A stretch of 64,000 nt of DNA from Quillaja saponaria (lineage: Eukaryota > Streptophyta > Magnoliopsida > Fabales > Quillajaceae). Shown one piece after another: positions 11,884 to 24,021 of this stretch. The notes beneath the pieces were generated by a model. It ran no database searches, was not told the origin of the DNA, and saw only the letters and a list, made by a program, of their open reading frames with translations. How positions within the stretch are numbered: the stretch's first letter is position 1; each line of letters starts with the position of its first letter. The position numbers were made by a program, and so were the translations under genes. Location: positions 4,960,001 through 5,024,000 of the forward strand of contig CM055607.1 of assembly GCA_029379385.1 (NCBI GenBank). Reading direction: 5' to 3'.

Positions 11884-14800
11884 TTAAGGCCCTCGATACC
11901 TGCGGAAACAGAAACATCCCTGAGGCTGGTCAAGAGGGATCATACCTCCACCCTTTGAAGTGTCAATAGCTTCCAACATTGTCACCACTTCATCCATCTC
12001 TGGCCGTTTATCAGGATTTGCGTCCCAGCATCGTTTCATGACATTTGCAAGAGAGCTTGGGCAACAGCGAGGTATCTCCGGCCTTAGATTCTGTAGTTCC
12101 ATAAACAATCTAAACACAGTGAAAATGGCTAGTATGATAGCATTAAAAGTAAACATTATCTCTTCTGACAAAATATAAGGAAGTTATAAAGGCACAATCT
12201 GCAAATCAGATATGTAGCTTTTTTTTTTTCTGTCAACATACCTGACGCACAACAGCTGATGTCACTTCTGAGAAACTGAGGTCAGGATACTGGCATGTCG
12301 CAACAGTATATTTCCCATAAGCATATACCAAAACTGTACACATCACATTTTCTATTATATGGATTACCATTTAGAACCTGCCCAATATCAAGTTGCTCAT
12401 GTAAGTAAGATACACATTTTCTTTTAGGAGAACTGAAATGGAACATATCCAATCACTTCAGAAAAGTCAACTTATTGATAATTGATCATCTTAAACATGA
12501 TATATGCCAAGGAGAATCATACAACTACACAAAACCAACCGGCAACCAACTCTAGCACAAACACTGAAAAAATAAGCAAAACTCAGATGTCTATTTGAAT
12601 TGGGTAGACCACCAACCCCTTCTTTCAGTCGCAAACAATAATTAAGCATTTATTGCTGAAAAGTGAAGACTGGAAAACTGTTCTCCACCCCAAAAAAGCC
12701 ATGAAATATTCAAAAGTTGAATGTGTAGCAGAAGAAAGTGTTAAATATTAACTCAGACTAGTAAGTGACAGCAATATTTTAGACGTACACATTAGTAAGT
12801 GACCAAACCCTTCAGTACAAGATGACCAAAAGGTCCAACTGTAAAAAAAGTCACTTCCACTCTATACCTTCGTTCAAATTAATACATATATACAAGGTGA
12901 AATGACAACAAGGTAATTCTCCATGCAACGATCAAACACTCATGCAGAGAGCAAAAGAGAGAACACCAAAAAAAAGAATAAAGACAAGTAAAAGGACATG
13001 ATAAAAAAAAAAAAAGGGTTTTGAGCGTGGGCATGTGTCTCTATGTGGCCAAAAAAGGGATAACAACAACCTTCAGTAAAAAGCAGTTTTTCCATTTCAT
13101 TTGTCACCAATTAGATCCAGAACATGAGAGATGGAAAGAGTATGGTAAGAAGCATATGCACACTTTCTACTTATTACCATTCTAGATGGAAGTGGAAAAC
13201 AAACCCCAAAAGGTATTCACACATAAGGAGAGAAAAAGAAATTTTTGCCCTGTTTAATTGTCTAAAGCAATTTTCATTTTCCATCTCCAAATACTTGGGT
13301 AAACAACTAAAATATCTCCAAATAAGGTTGAGAACATGGTGTTTGTTTTAAAAAATTGGGAAAACCTTGTTTAATCTGAGACATTAGATAACATCTAAGA
13401 GGAGTTTTGTAAGATCATTTTCCAATTTTTTGATTTGGAGATACGGTCTTTGAACATGAAATTAAATGTAAAAGATGGATAATTATTCTCCAATCTCACA
13501 ACTAAACAGGGCTTTTGCCTTTGTTATGGGTTCAAATTCAAAGAATTCAATTATCTACCTCAGGAGCCATGTAACCGAGGGTTCCGGTTTCACCGGTCAT
13601 GTCATGAGGATTTGAAGCCTCTATACGAGCAACGCCGAAATCAGCTATTTTCAAGGTCCGTGTCTTGTCCAAAAGCATATTTTCAGTTTTAACATCTCTG
13701 TGGACAATCTTCTCTGAATGGAGATAGCTCAACCTATTTAAAAATAGTATATGATAAAGAAAGTGAGTTCGAAGAGCAAATTTAGTATGCTACACTACAT
13801 ATATTCTGAAAAAGCAAACTCAAAACATCATAAATGTGACAATGGATATAAGATAGATATTAAGTGTAGGCAACAGACCCCCTTGCAAGATCAAGTGCCA
13901 GTTGGACAACTACTTTATACGCTAGCTTTCTTCTCCGGTTCTTAATGAGATAATTCTTTAGTGCTCCGCCAGGACAATATTCAACAACAACGCAACATAC
14001 ATTACTTGGCATGCCCATATGGCCGTTTTCTGTTTGTATGTTCAGCTCTGATGTCCCCATCGTTGCCCCAATAAACTGCAAAATTGATTTGACAATTGGA
14101 AGAAATAAGAGAATTCTCATGGAATATCTGAACCTATCTGACATGGAAAATCAATTGTTAGCATTTTCTTTAATCCCCATTCTTTACACTGATAACCTGG
14201 GTCGCTATTCTTTCTTACATATACATGAAATATATTTGACCAAAAGCATGGCAAAAAAAAAGAATGATACAAGCACTTGAAAGGTAATGAGGCATATGTC
14301 AGTTCCAGCCCCATAAGAGTTCAATACAGATTTGTTCCCAAATTGAAGGAAACTACAGAATGCTTCGATAGAAGATTCCAGAAACTATCGCATATCTTAA
14401 ATGTGCTAAAATGTCTTATCTAGACAGGTGAAGTGGAAGGAGAAACATAATTTTCACTTCACTGTAGCTAGATTTTATGTACTTATCTTCTTGGGTTCAT
14501 TGATATGCAATTAGTTATCCAGTGAGAGAATAGACATGTGGAGAAGAATATGACCAATGACGTTGCAGTCCTAAATAGAACTAAATGTTAGAAGAAATTT
14601 TAAACTTGAAATATTATTGATTAAGGATTCATGTAATGAAGCCAATCGTTTCAGATTGGGCTTCTTCGTATTGACCTAGATTGAGAAATTAGGTACATGA
14701 TATTAGCATTTCAGTATTCTTTACAGGAAAAGAAACCTGGGATCATGATTTCAACTGGTCTCAAGGTGCAATATTAATCTCAATGTCTCTAGCTAGAATG

Positions 14801-16912
14801 CTCTATAACAAATACAGGATCAGAACCAAGACTCGTGACTTCAGCCAGACTCTGGCCCTAAACAACTGTAAATTGATTTTCATAGAGTAATGAATTCAAG
14901 GTATCCCCACCCACCTAACTGCCTACCAAATTTATGTCCAACCCCAAAGAGATAGCAAAAAGAACATCACTCAACATGAAATAATGAGTTTATTTAACTA
15001 AATTGTGGCCATAATCAGGTGGAGTTATTGCATGCATGATATGAAGAGAAAAATCCAGTTTGAGCACTGTTTTTATCCTAGTAGTCTGACATTAATGGGC
15101 ATTCTATTCTTCTTCTTTTCTTTTCTCCATTTCTTCCCACTCTTATTATCTATCCGGTTTTCCTGAAAAAGTTGAAACACTACTGAACCGACTTGAATTT
15201 GAACTACGATTCAGATCAAGTCTTACCAAAATCAGATTTCCTTTTCGTGCCATATGCACTTTTTTCTTTACTTTTTCCCTATATTTTTCCTGAATCTACT
15301 TCAAAGTAGCACGGAGTGGAATGAAATAGTGAGACGGAAAGGAAAGGAAGAAGGAAAAGAAAATGGAGAAACATATGTTACCTTAGTTACATTAGGATGT
15401 TCAAGCTTGTGCCAAACAGCAACTTCTTGTGTAAAAGCCGCTCTCATTGACCCTATTTCAGCATCTGACCTGTGACCCTCTTCCCCCCAATCTAGAAGTT
15501 TAACTGACAGCATGCAAAAAAAGATAGAATTTATTAGATTTTAATATCATTTGGAGAAAATAGGTTGATAACATAGTTCTAATTACTTTTATTTACATAA
15601 ATTGCAACAGAAGAGCTTCTGGACTAAATAACTTTGTCAAACAGTTGCATAAAAGACAATGGATCTTAAGTCACATACTTGTATCTATAGGAGTCTCGCA
15701 TAAAAACATAAAAAATTTACCATGATCAGTTATGGGTTTAACTTGAACACAGAAGATGAAAGTTCTGTAGCCAACCCACAATCAAAAGAGTCTTGTGTGA
15801 CTTGAAGATGGGCAACTACTACGTGGCAGCATAACGTCCACTTGACACAATTCAGGCAACTTGGTTACTTTAACTTTCCAGAATTGTACATCTAGATAGT
15901 CATGAAGTGGTGCAGACAAGACAAGCACACATGAAAGCTCAAAAAGAAAAGGACAATATTAAAGTTTATGTACATAACTCTGAAGTCAACTCAGTCTTGT
16001 GAATCACGGATTTTGCAAGTCTAGACTCTAAATCCACAAAGTTCAGTCACAGGCGTCTCATGGTAACTAAAAGAAATTGCTTGTCACAGAGGCCGTTCAT
16101 GGAAAGAAGTAAAACACTACCCATCTAGAGATGACTGCTGATAGAAATCAAGGAAAGGAAATAATTAACTAACGCCCATGTTAGTGTTATCTTCATCTAA
16201 GAATTATACCTCAATGAAGCTCAGTCAAGCAGTAAATGCTGCTTTTTAACAAACAAACAAAAAAAAAGCTAGCAATAAATAAAGTTGTATTGTTTTTGTT
16301 TACTTTCCTGCATTTTCTTGTAAATTTAAGAAAAATTATTAAGCCAGAAAGTTGAAGAACCATTGACATCCATTAGCAATAGATCTGCTAGCCCAGTTAA
16401 TGTAGATTTTCCCTGATCAACCCTCAGGTCCTTTTTAAAATTTCCATCAAATGAAAGAGCTAAAACCAATGCTAATAACATGGCTTCCCAATTTGAGAAA
16501 AGGTACTCTCAGAACAATAAGCATATGAGCATCTCAAAATGAACAAAAATGCTGTTTTCCAAATGATAATGAATAGGTATGTAAAGAAATCATATTTGAA
16601 GAAAATGTGAATTCTATGGAGATAGAAAGAGAGAGTACCTGCAACATCTTGGCCGTCATAAATGCCACGGTGAACGGTGCCAAAAGTACCACGGGCAATG
16701 ACGCTCTTGATGATTAGCTTGGAGGGGTCAATCTCCCATTCTTGTTTGGTGGGGTTAGACCTTCCTTCTTGTTCGTCTCCTTCTTTCTTCTTATTCTTCT
16801 CCATAGTCCATGCTCTACTCAGATGCCTCTGAAGCTGCTCGTCCAAGCTCTTCAGATCTATTTGATCCGCTCTAACATACCCACCACCCCCACTTTCATT
16901 CTTCTCCTTCAT
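11884..16912 (-). CDS. Raf-like Ser/Thr protein kinase, frame broken by 1 base
   Basis: Six exons, in gene order: 16639-16912, 15382-15503, 13879-14075, 13559-13733, 12242-12377 and 11884-12090. The intact form would be 369 residues. It has an N-terminal VRADQIDLKSLDEQLQRHL segment, a Gly-rich loop GTFGTVHRG (75-83), a Val-Ala-Val-Lys lysine split across exons 1-2 (K93), HRD at 209-211, DFG at 229-231 and GYMAPE. This is the plant MAPKKK-like/Raf-type family (resembles Arabidopsis At3g01490). Exon 5 is 136 bases where the conserved protein needs 135: an extra base at 12290 (C on the + strand) follows the codons for CCDMP. The frame then reads two codons and stops, giving about 287 residues without the last kinase subdomains. 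After the extra base the reading resumes as YPDLSFSEVTSAVVRQ, and exon 6 is intact. Either a real loss-of-function allele or a sequence error. Confidence 0.9.
12290..12290 (-). other. Single-base insertion in kinase exon 5
   Basis: On the minus strand the codons GAC ATG CCA are followed by an extra G and then TAT CCT GAC CTC. Removing one base restores the conserved DMPYPDL sequence. As written, the frame hits TGA two codons after CCA. Placement within the CAG run is to within one or two bases. Confidence 0.85.
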
Positions 16913-17600
16913 CTTTTTCTCCCTTCTCTAACAGTAACAAAAGAAAGAATTTTTACAAATCCCTATAGTTGTCGTTGGCTGCATCAATTCAAAGGCGCAA
17001 AACCCAACTAACTTTGGCCGCGAGTTCTGGTTCTGGGTATTGGGTGTATTTCTCTCAATTCTTCTACTTCTGCTGCTGCTGCTGGTGTTTCGGGTGAGGA
17101 ACACAAATATAAATGGTGGTTTTGGTGGCTATCTACAAGTACTACTACTACTAGACTGTAACTCCCTCTCTCTCTCTCTCTCTCAATCATCCATGTGGGC
17201 ACATGGATATTGCCTGAACACGACGAGTGTGTCTGACCCACTCTTGTTTCGCCCTCCCTCACATTACTGTTCTAATTTATTGAATCAAACAAACAAAACC
17301 GAGTCTCCCTATCTCTCTCTCTCTCCTGCTTCCTTCCTGGTTTTGTTGTTCTTTTGTGCTTTTATGGAATTCACGGTCAAAGTACTCTTTTTTTTAAAAA
17401 AAATTTGTATATAGTTATTTAATTTCAGAAAGGCATTGGCTCATCAATGGGTGATCATGGAGACAGTTACAGGTAAAGTTACCGGGAAAAAATTGAAAGT
17501 GGGAAACTGTAATCATGGGCTTATATCACTTATCAACGATTATTTTGAGTTGGTCAAAATGTATTCATTTTTGTTATAGATGACAATATTATTTGTATTA
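16913..17600. other. Kinase promoter and 5' leader
   Basis: This is the upstream side of the minus-strand kinase gene. It carries a CT-repeat tract near 17163-17184 and further CT/TC-rich stretches near 17040-17090 and 17306-17330. On the transcribed strand these read as GA-rich tracts, common in plant core promoters and 5' leaders. No protein is supported. Confidence 0.5.
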
Positions 17601-20600
17601 TCAGGTCAGTGTTTAGTCTAATCAAATTTTAATTTTTTTAATTTTTATGCGTTTGAACATTTAGGGGGAATAGGATTGTGCCACGTTTATTGTAACTTTT
17701 GAAATAACTTTAGGTTTTAATTTATGAACTTCACCAAAAAAAATATTTTTCAAATTTAAAGTCTTAGAAGTTGAAATTAAAAATAAAATTTTTTCAAGCT
17801 TAGAGTCTTAAAAACTGAATTTAAAATAAAAAAATTTCAAACAAATTTTAATAATTTTTTAATTTAAATAAATATATGCATAATTTTTATTAAATTTTTA
17901 ACATATATTCTTATTCTAATTTGTATGAAAATTGATATTATCATGCCATGATGAAATTTAAAGAAATCATGCATGTTTGAGAACAAATGGAGCTATCATG
18001 CTCTATTTTCATTGTATAAAAATTCCTTACATAACGGTGAAATAACTCACATAAAAAGTACAAGTATATCAAGTTTTTTTTTTTTTGGAGCATAATCCTC
18101 AATACAAAATAGTGAACAAAGGGAGCCATCAGCATCTATTTACATCATCTCTAATTCAAAAAATTAAAAAATTAAAAAAAATAGTTAAGTAGAACTAATA
18201 ATTAATATAAATGTTAACACATAAAAATCTACATAAATTTTCCTCTTCAATTCAACTTCTTGGAGGGATCTCAAGATTTTAATTGCAGTATCCTCATTAT
18301 TCATTTCAATTTTAAATTATTATGATGTTATAGTTGCTTCAATGTCTTTCATTATTGTTATAAACTTCACCACTCTTCATCAAACTCTAAATGTAACGGA
18401 TCAATTCTTTAAAGGAGCTCTTTTATAACTTCAGTCCCACGAATACAAATATCATCATCAAACCACCATTTAAAAAAATAGTATGTTTTGAATTCATGCA
18501 TAATATGAATAATATCTTAATTTAGTAACCCTTGAAGAAAATATAAATATAACCATAATTCATATCTATTTCATATGAGAAAATCACTATTATTATCCTA
18601 GTTATTTGACTCATATACAAGTCATTATAACAAATACATAACTTTAACTCGAAATCATTAAGATAAAATTCATAATTCAATAATCGAAAACAAACAAGAT
18701 AAAACTCAGAAGTTAAAAAAATTCTTACCCCAAACCTCCCATATCCATAAAATCTCATTCCTACATTGTTTTTTTGTTCCTGCTGTTAGCGAAGAGATTT
18801 CACTACAAGAACATATCTTGGTCATATTGTTTGTAATTGGATTTTTGGGAACCCTAGACGATTTGGTGCACTATAAACCCCTGAAGAACTAAATGTAGTG
18901 AGTCTGTTAGCCATGGAGGAGATGAAGAGTAAAAGGATTTGGTGGAAGAAATAGATAGTTGAAAAGATTTTTGGAATTTGAGGATTTGGGGGAAAAGGTT
19001 GGGGATTTGAGTAAAAGAAAGGCCTAACTCGCTAATTTGAAGGAAACGATAACCTCACGTGCTTTGCACGTGGGATTAAATGGTTAAGTTGGACGGGTTC
19101 TGTCTAAAGAAGATTTAATCCAAATTTAAGGGGTGGGTTGGGACAAACCACAACATGTTTGAATTTGGGAAAAAAAAGTTATATTAGAGGAGGTAAAGTA
19201 TATTTTATTCAAATATTTTAGAAACAACTTGTTATAAAAATGTTTTAAAACATACCATTTTTTTAAAATAATTTAAATACTCAATATGTTTTAAAAAAAT
19301 ACAATCAATAATTTTTTATATCTCATAACACTTTTATGTTAACTTATCCAAATCATTTTTCTAACTTTTTGTATAATATTTTTTGAACAACTATACTTGA
19401 AAAATATTTTTACTTACAATGTCTTTACACATAATTTAATCAAATTAATCTTATGTCACTAAGTTGAGACTTTTACAAATAATAATAATAATAAAATCAT
19501 ATAAAATATTCATAAAAAGAAAATTAAGGTTTTTTCAATCAGATTGAATCATGACCTGATCTATTACAATGTCTGCATGTGAAGATTTTTAAATAAAATG
19601 AACTTATTATTTTCTTAATAATATTCTGTACACTTAATCTTATCCTAATTTTGTTAGAATTATTCGATCTCTCATTAAATAGTAACTTTACTTTTTACCT
19701 ATTGGGCCCCATTCACAATGATGAGCTTGATGATATATTTTGATTGTGTAAAAGTTATTATTATAATAAACTCTTTTGCAAAAGAAAATTTTAATTTTAG
19801 TACGAGCAGTCAAGCTGAAAACTACATTCCTTCATCAAAAGAATATAACAATGTGTAATGTATTATATATTTAAGTATTATTATTTGCACAACTAATTTT
19901 TATTTCTTAAAATAAATTTTGTATTGTAAATTTGTAACCTGTACATATACTTAATAGCTCATCTTATAGTTAGAACTTAGAAATTGGAAGTTTAAAGTTT
20001 TGGTACATAATCGATTATAAATATTTAACTTTGGTTGGTATAGGCTCATTCTTTATAAGGATAATTTCTTGCAAGGCTCATGGTTTTGTGGTTGTAAAAA
20101 TAAGAGTAGCTTCATGAGAGTATAAGCCAACAGAAACATAGAAGCCTTGATCAGTACAAAAATGTGTCAGGTTGATCTCATGATCACAAATATTTGTTTT
20201 CTCTCTTGATTTTTTAAATTAAAATCTTTTTAAGACGTTTTGGGAAATAAATTCTCACAAATTCATTAATCTCAATATAAGTTAGTAAAATCTGCATAAA
20301 TTAACTCTAAATATCACTTCACTGCTAAAAAAATAATTATTCACCCTAAAACATTTTTAGAAAAAAAAAATGAAAACTTTTTTCTATTTTTTTTTCATAA
20401 TTACAAAAAATAGACTTATCTGCCATGTCTTTTGACCCCTTCATTGAAAATCTTGATTTCTTCCTAAAGGTTTTATTTCATCACAATTAACCATGGGAAT
20501 TTCTCTTATCCAATGATACTTACCACTATTTAAAGAAAATGGAACTAATCATTTAGTGGCATATATTCCAATAATAAACAAGAGTATAATGATGAGGAAT

Positions 20601-21300
20601 CCATCCTTGCATTATACTTGACAAACTCTTTTGGTGATCAAGCTTAAGACTTAATGTATGTTTTAATAATTGCCAACCACATGTTGGAGCCAGAGACACA
20701 ATTTAGTGTACAAAAGTCTTAAAGTGTCAAGGGTCCTCCATGCCTTTCCATGTAAGTGAAATTCAGTTACATATGGGGAAGGTCGGATTTAAGTTGCTTT
20801 ACTTTAAAAGAACTAAAAACAAATAAAGCAAATAGAAGCTTTGGCCATTAATGTTCTCTAATTGTGTGCCCTTGATCCCCACTCATTGCAAAACAATGTG
20901 GCTGCCCTATGTACAAAAGCAAAATAGAATTTTGAAAGTACTCATTGCAATGCCATTGCTAAGGAAAAGAACACAATACTGATAAGATTATTGTTAATTC
21001 TATAGGAGAGAACTATTTTCCCAATATCCTCTCTCTTGCATAGAGGAATAAAATGAGTTGCTGAGAATACAGAACTAGAAAAAAAAAGGCTTGCTAGATG
21101 TCATTATATAATAAGCCTAATTACATAGCACTCATTGCCTTCATATATTTTAGTAGGTATTTTCAGTCAAAATATATAATAATACACAAAAATATAGGGC
21201 TATGTGAATATGCCCGTGAAGCCTATCCTTTCTAACTTTAATGTTAATGGGACATAAAAAGAAGAGGTTAGAAATAGGGACTCATGGGTCACGGGGACTA
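17601..21300. other. A/T-rich spacer without a recognised gene
   Basis: No exon structure or known protein is seen on either strand across about 3.7 kb. A more G/C-balanced patch at about 18760-19180 contains a palindromic pair of G-box cores (19056-19072) and may be an old transposon remnant, but I could not identify its family or ends. Confidence 0.5.
19056..19072. promoter_or_regulatory. Palindromic double G-box
   Basis: CACGTGCTTTGCACGTG is a perfect 7-bp inverted repeat around TTT, with one CACGTG core in each arm. It lies about 2.1 kb upstream of the kinase start and is far from any other gene, so a regulatory role is only a possibility. Similar palindromes also occur in transposon ends. 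Confidence 0.35.
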
Positions 21301-21495
21301 GAGCTCAACTGGCTGGCTAAAGATGGCACTGCAAGACTGGAAAAGAGTTCTAAGAACCATCAGTAATCCCCGTGAACCAAGCAGCATTTGCATGACTGTC
21401 AAAAACTCGAGAAACCTACCAAGACATGTTTTACTAGTTACCACGTACCAAGGTCCAGCATCACAATTCATTCATGAACACCTCCATAGAGAGAA

Positions 21496-21496
21496 T

Positions 21497-21528
<32 letters not shown>

Positions 21529-21531
21529 AAA
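21496..21531. repeat. AAGA microsatellite
   Basis: About nine uninterrupted AAGA units. No gene is associated. Confidence 0.85.
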
Positions 21532-22983
21532 GCATGAGATGCAATAGTAACTTAATGTAATTAGCTATAAAAGTAGAAGCCGTCAAGAAAAGAGTTAACG
21601 AACTTGCATATATGAAGAAGGCTACTTTCCTAGTTGTTAACAAATGGTAAGAGTCTTCAGATAACATACACGTCTATCGCACAAAATATGCTTGGTTGAG
21701 ATAAGCAGAAACATATGATGCAACATCATGAAAAACTAGGCCTTAACCCTCTATCATAAAGAAAATACTTCTACTAAAGACAATCTTACAAACTGATTAT
21801 TTATCAAAGAGAAAAAACAAAGGTTTTCAATTCTCTTGCTATGTTCCATGCACCGACATAGAGCACTATTACATTCAACAACTTTCGACTATGTTTGTGT
21901 TTGTAAATAGAGCTTTAACAGCTTACACATTTACACCACTCATTTGCACAGGAGATGGGGATCGAGGAGATAGACAATGAATAACTACCTATCAATTTTA
22001 AGGCAAAACAGCCTATGGTCTCTCATTTTGTGTCTATCTATGTGGTAAACTTGAATTTAGATCACATGAAGCATAAGAGAAGAAGAGTTTAACGTGAGAC
22101 AAATAAGGGAGAATTGTAAAATGATACATAAATAAGTTCTCCAAAATATATGTCCTAAATAACATGTATCAAGAGTCCAATAAGAGGAAATGAGTTCTAT
22201 ATTTGAGTTATCAAACAGTAATAAGGTACTATAAAGGTATCATCAGCTATTAAAAATAAATAAAATGGCACCACCTAAATAAGCTAGCAATCCTAATAGC
22301 TTAGACTGCAATTGCAAAAATGACATAACAAATGGGAAACAGAGAAAAAATTTCAACTTGCATTTGAAACTGCTCAGTGTGACTAAACTTCAAACTGATC
22401 TGCAACAGTAAACCAAATCAATGCTTAGTTGATTTTGGTTATACTACCAAAAAATAAAAAAGGGGGCAGGAAATTAAAGAAATAAATTAACAGAGAATGA
22501 AAGACCGGATCAAATAAATGTTCCAATTCAGATGGACATTGTCGTGGCCATGCTTGGAGAGTCGAAATCTCTTCTTGAAGCAAAACTTTATATTGGAGCC
22601 AAGGAAATGTCACCTGTTGCAATAGACTCCCATGCTCACTGACTCTCACCGTGGTTGGTAGAGTGCCGAGTCTCAGAGACAGAAAGAGAAACCAAAAGAA
22701 CGCAAAGCGAAAAGAGAAGGGTACTTGTTCAATATGGCAGAAGCCCAAAGAGTCTCAAATTTTGGGGTTTGGTGGGAAAATTGAAAATCTCAATGACTGA
22801 AATCAGCTCTAAACGAACGCACGCGGAACCCACGTGCATCACTGATGAAGCACATCACTGGGATGTATGACATATATAAAGAGAAAGATAACTATGAAAT
22901 CCACCACGCTAAAAACACCAAATGGAAGCATGATAAAAGTTGAATTTCAACTGAAAGTTCCATTTGTAAAGTAAAATCCATAA
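21532..22983. other. Spacer with no supported gene
   Basis: Reading frames of 70-107 codons occur on both strands around 22425-22870, but they overlap each other, show no domain and lack a splice-consistent partner. I see no supported gene. The segment is less A/T-rich than its surroundings, so an untranslated transcript is possible. Confidence 0.4.
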
Positions 22984-23290
22984 ATGCATAGACGGGCAAA
23001 GCTGAATGTTGCTAATCCAACCATCCCAATGGAAATTCGAGTTGGGAAGGCTCTGGAAGCTATCTATGTCTGTTGCTTTGGAAAGGGTTTAATAGAGGAA
23101 GAAGATGAAAGGCTGCTTATTGTCATGCTTAGTTCTGTGTTTCCATCAGTTAATCAACTAGAGATTCAGAGGAGGGCCAAAGACAAGGCAAGCAAAGTAG
23201 CTGAAGGAAGTGACGAGTATTATGTTTCAGAACAAAGCCCTTACCTAAATAAGCTGTAGAACTTCAAATGAAGGACTTGACTGAATGATG
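22984..23290 (+). pseudogene. Decayed coding fragment, unknown protein
   Basis: The frame 22984-23259 has strongly coding-like composition (VGKALEAIYVCCFGKGLIEE, then DERLLIVMLSSVFPSVNQLE and a Lys/Glu-rich tail). It stops at TAG right after CTAAATAAGC. One base out of frame, the sequence continues as AVELQMKDLTE and ends at TGA near 23288, which looks like the true C-terminus after a 1-base deletion. No upstream exon with matching phase or homology was found. I believe this is the 3' end of a plant protein gene that lost its 5' part and its frame, but I cannot name the family. It could also be a last exon of a gene whose earlier exons I missed. Confidence 0.4.
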
Positions 23291-24021
23291 GTTTGGAAGC
23301 TGGAAAACTTGTAACTTTTTGTGCAAACAGACTGCTTCAATTAAAATTACTGAAATTTAGTAGCTTCTTGTTGACAACTGACTAAGAAGTGAGATTGAAG
23401 TGGCCCCAAATATATATATATATCTACTTTAGACTTTTATAGGACACGGTTGAAAACGCAGACACCTCTAGAATGCACTTCTAGTGTCTGTACTTTTCAA
23501 CTCCCACCCTCTGACAAGTATAATTTTTTGTAGATATGAATCAGAATAAGCGTGATTGACATGGATGTATGCATCACTTGCATCCAAAACCAAAATGCTA
23601 TTAAGAAATCCCAGTGATGACTTTCGTTTTTCCTGACTCTAAGAAACCGTGTCTCGAGTTTCAGAGTTGCATGATGACAGCTTATATAACAGTTGAACAC
23701 TCGAGAGTTTAATAAGACATTATCACGTATAGCTGCCAAGCTCTTAAGACAAACTATTATACAGATACTTTTTCTCATTCAAATCAATGAGTTCAAGTTT
23801 GATCTACTCAGTTCTGGAGACGCTACATTATGGCTGGGTTACATTTGTCAAATTCAAACACACAAGAAGCAAGCTAAGACATCATGTTCTTTCATGACAA
23901 CTTTATTTACCGAACCCAGAAAGTACCCTCTGGAGAGCTACATTATTTCAGTGCTGGGTTAACTGTTCATATACTGCCACGAAACTAGAAGACTGTATTA
24001 TCAGTGAGTATGAATTCATAG
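23291..24021. other. Downstream flank of the FDH gene
   Basis: About 0.7 kb below the stop codon of the minus-strand formate dehydrogenase gene. It should include that gene's 3' untranslated region. A short TA run lies at 23411-23422. No further gene is supported. Confidence 0.5.

Noticed and set aside
12242..12377. Tiny intron or alternative splice site explaining the extra base in the kinase
   Set aside because: The conserved protein is complete on both sides with no missing codons, and any GT-AG interval here would be far too short for a plant intron.
22425..22870. Overlapping open frames on both strands (107 and 71 codons)
   Set aside because: No domain, no splice partner, Phe-rich or low-complexity composition; no support for either.
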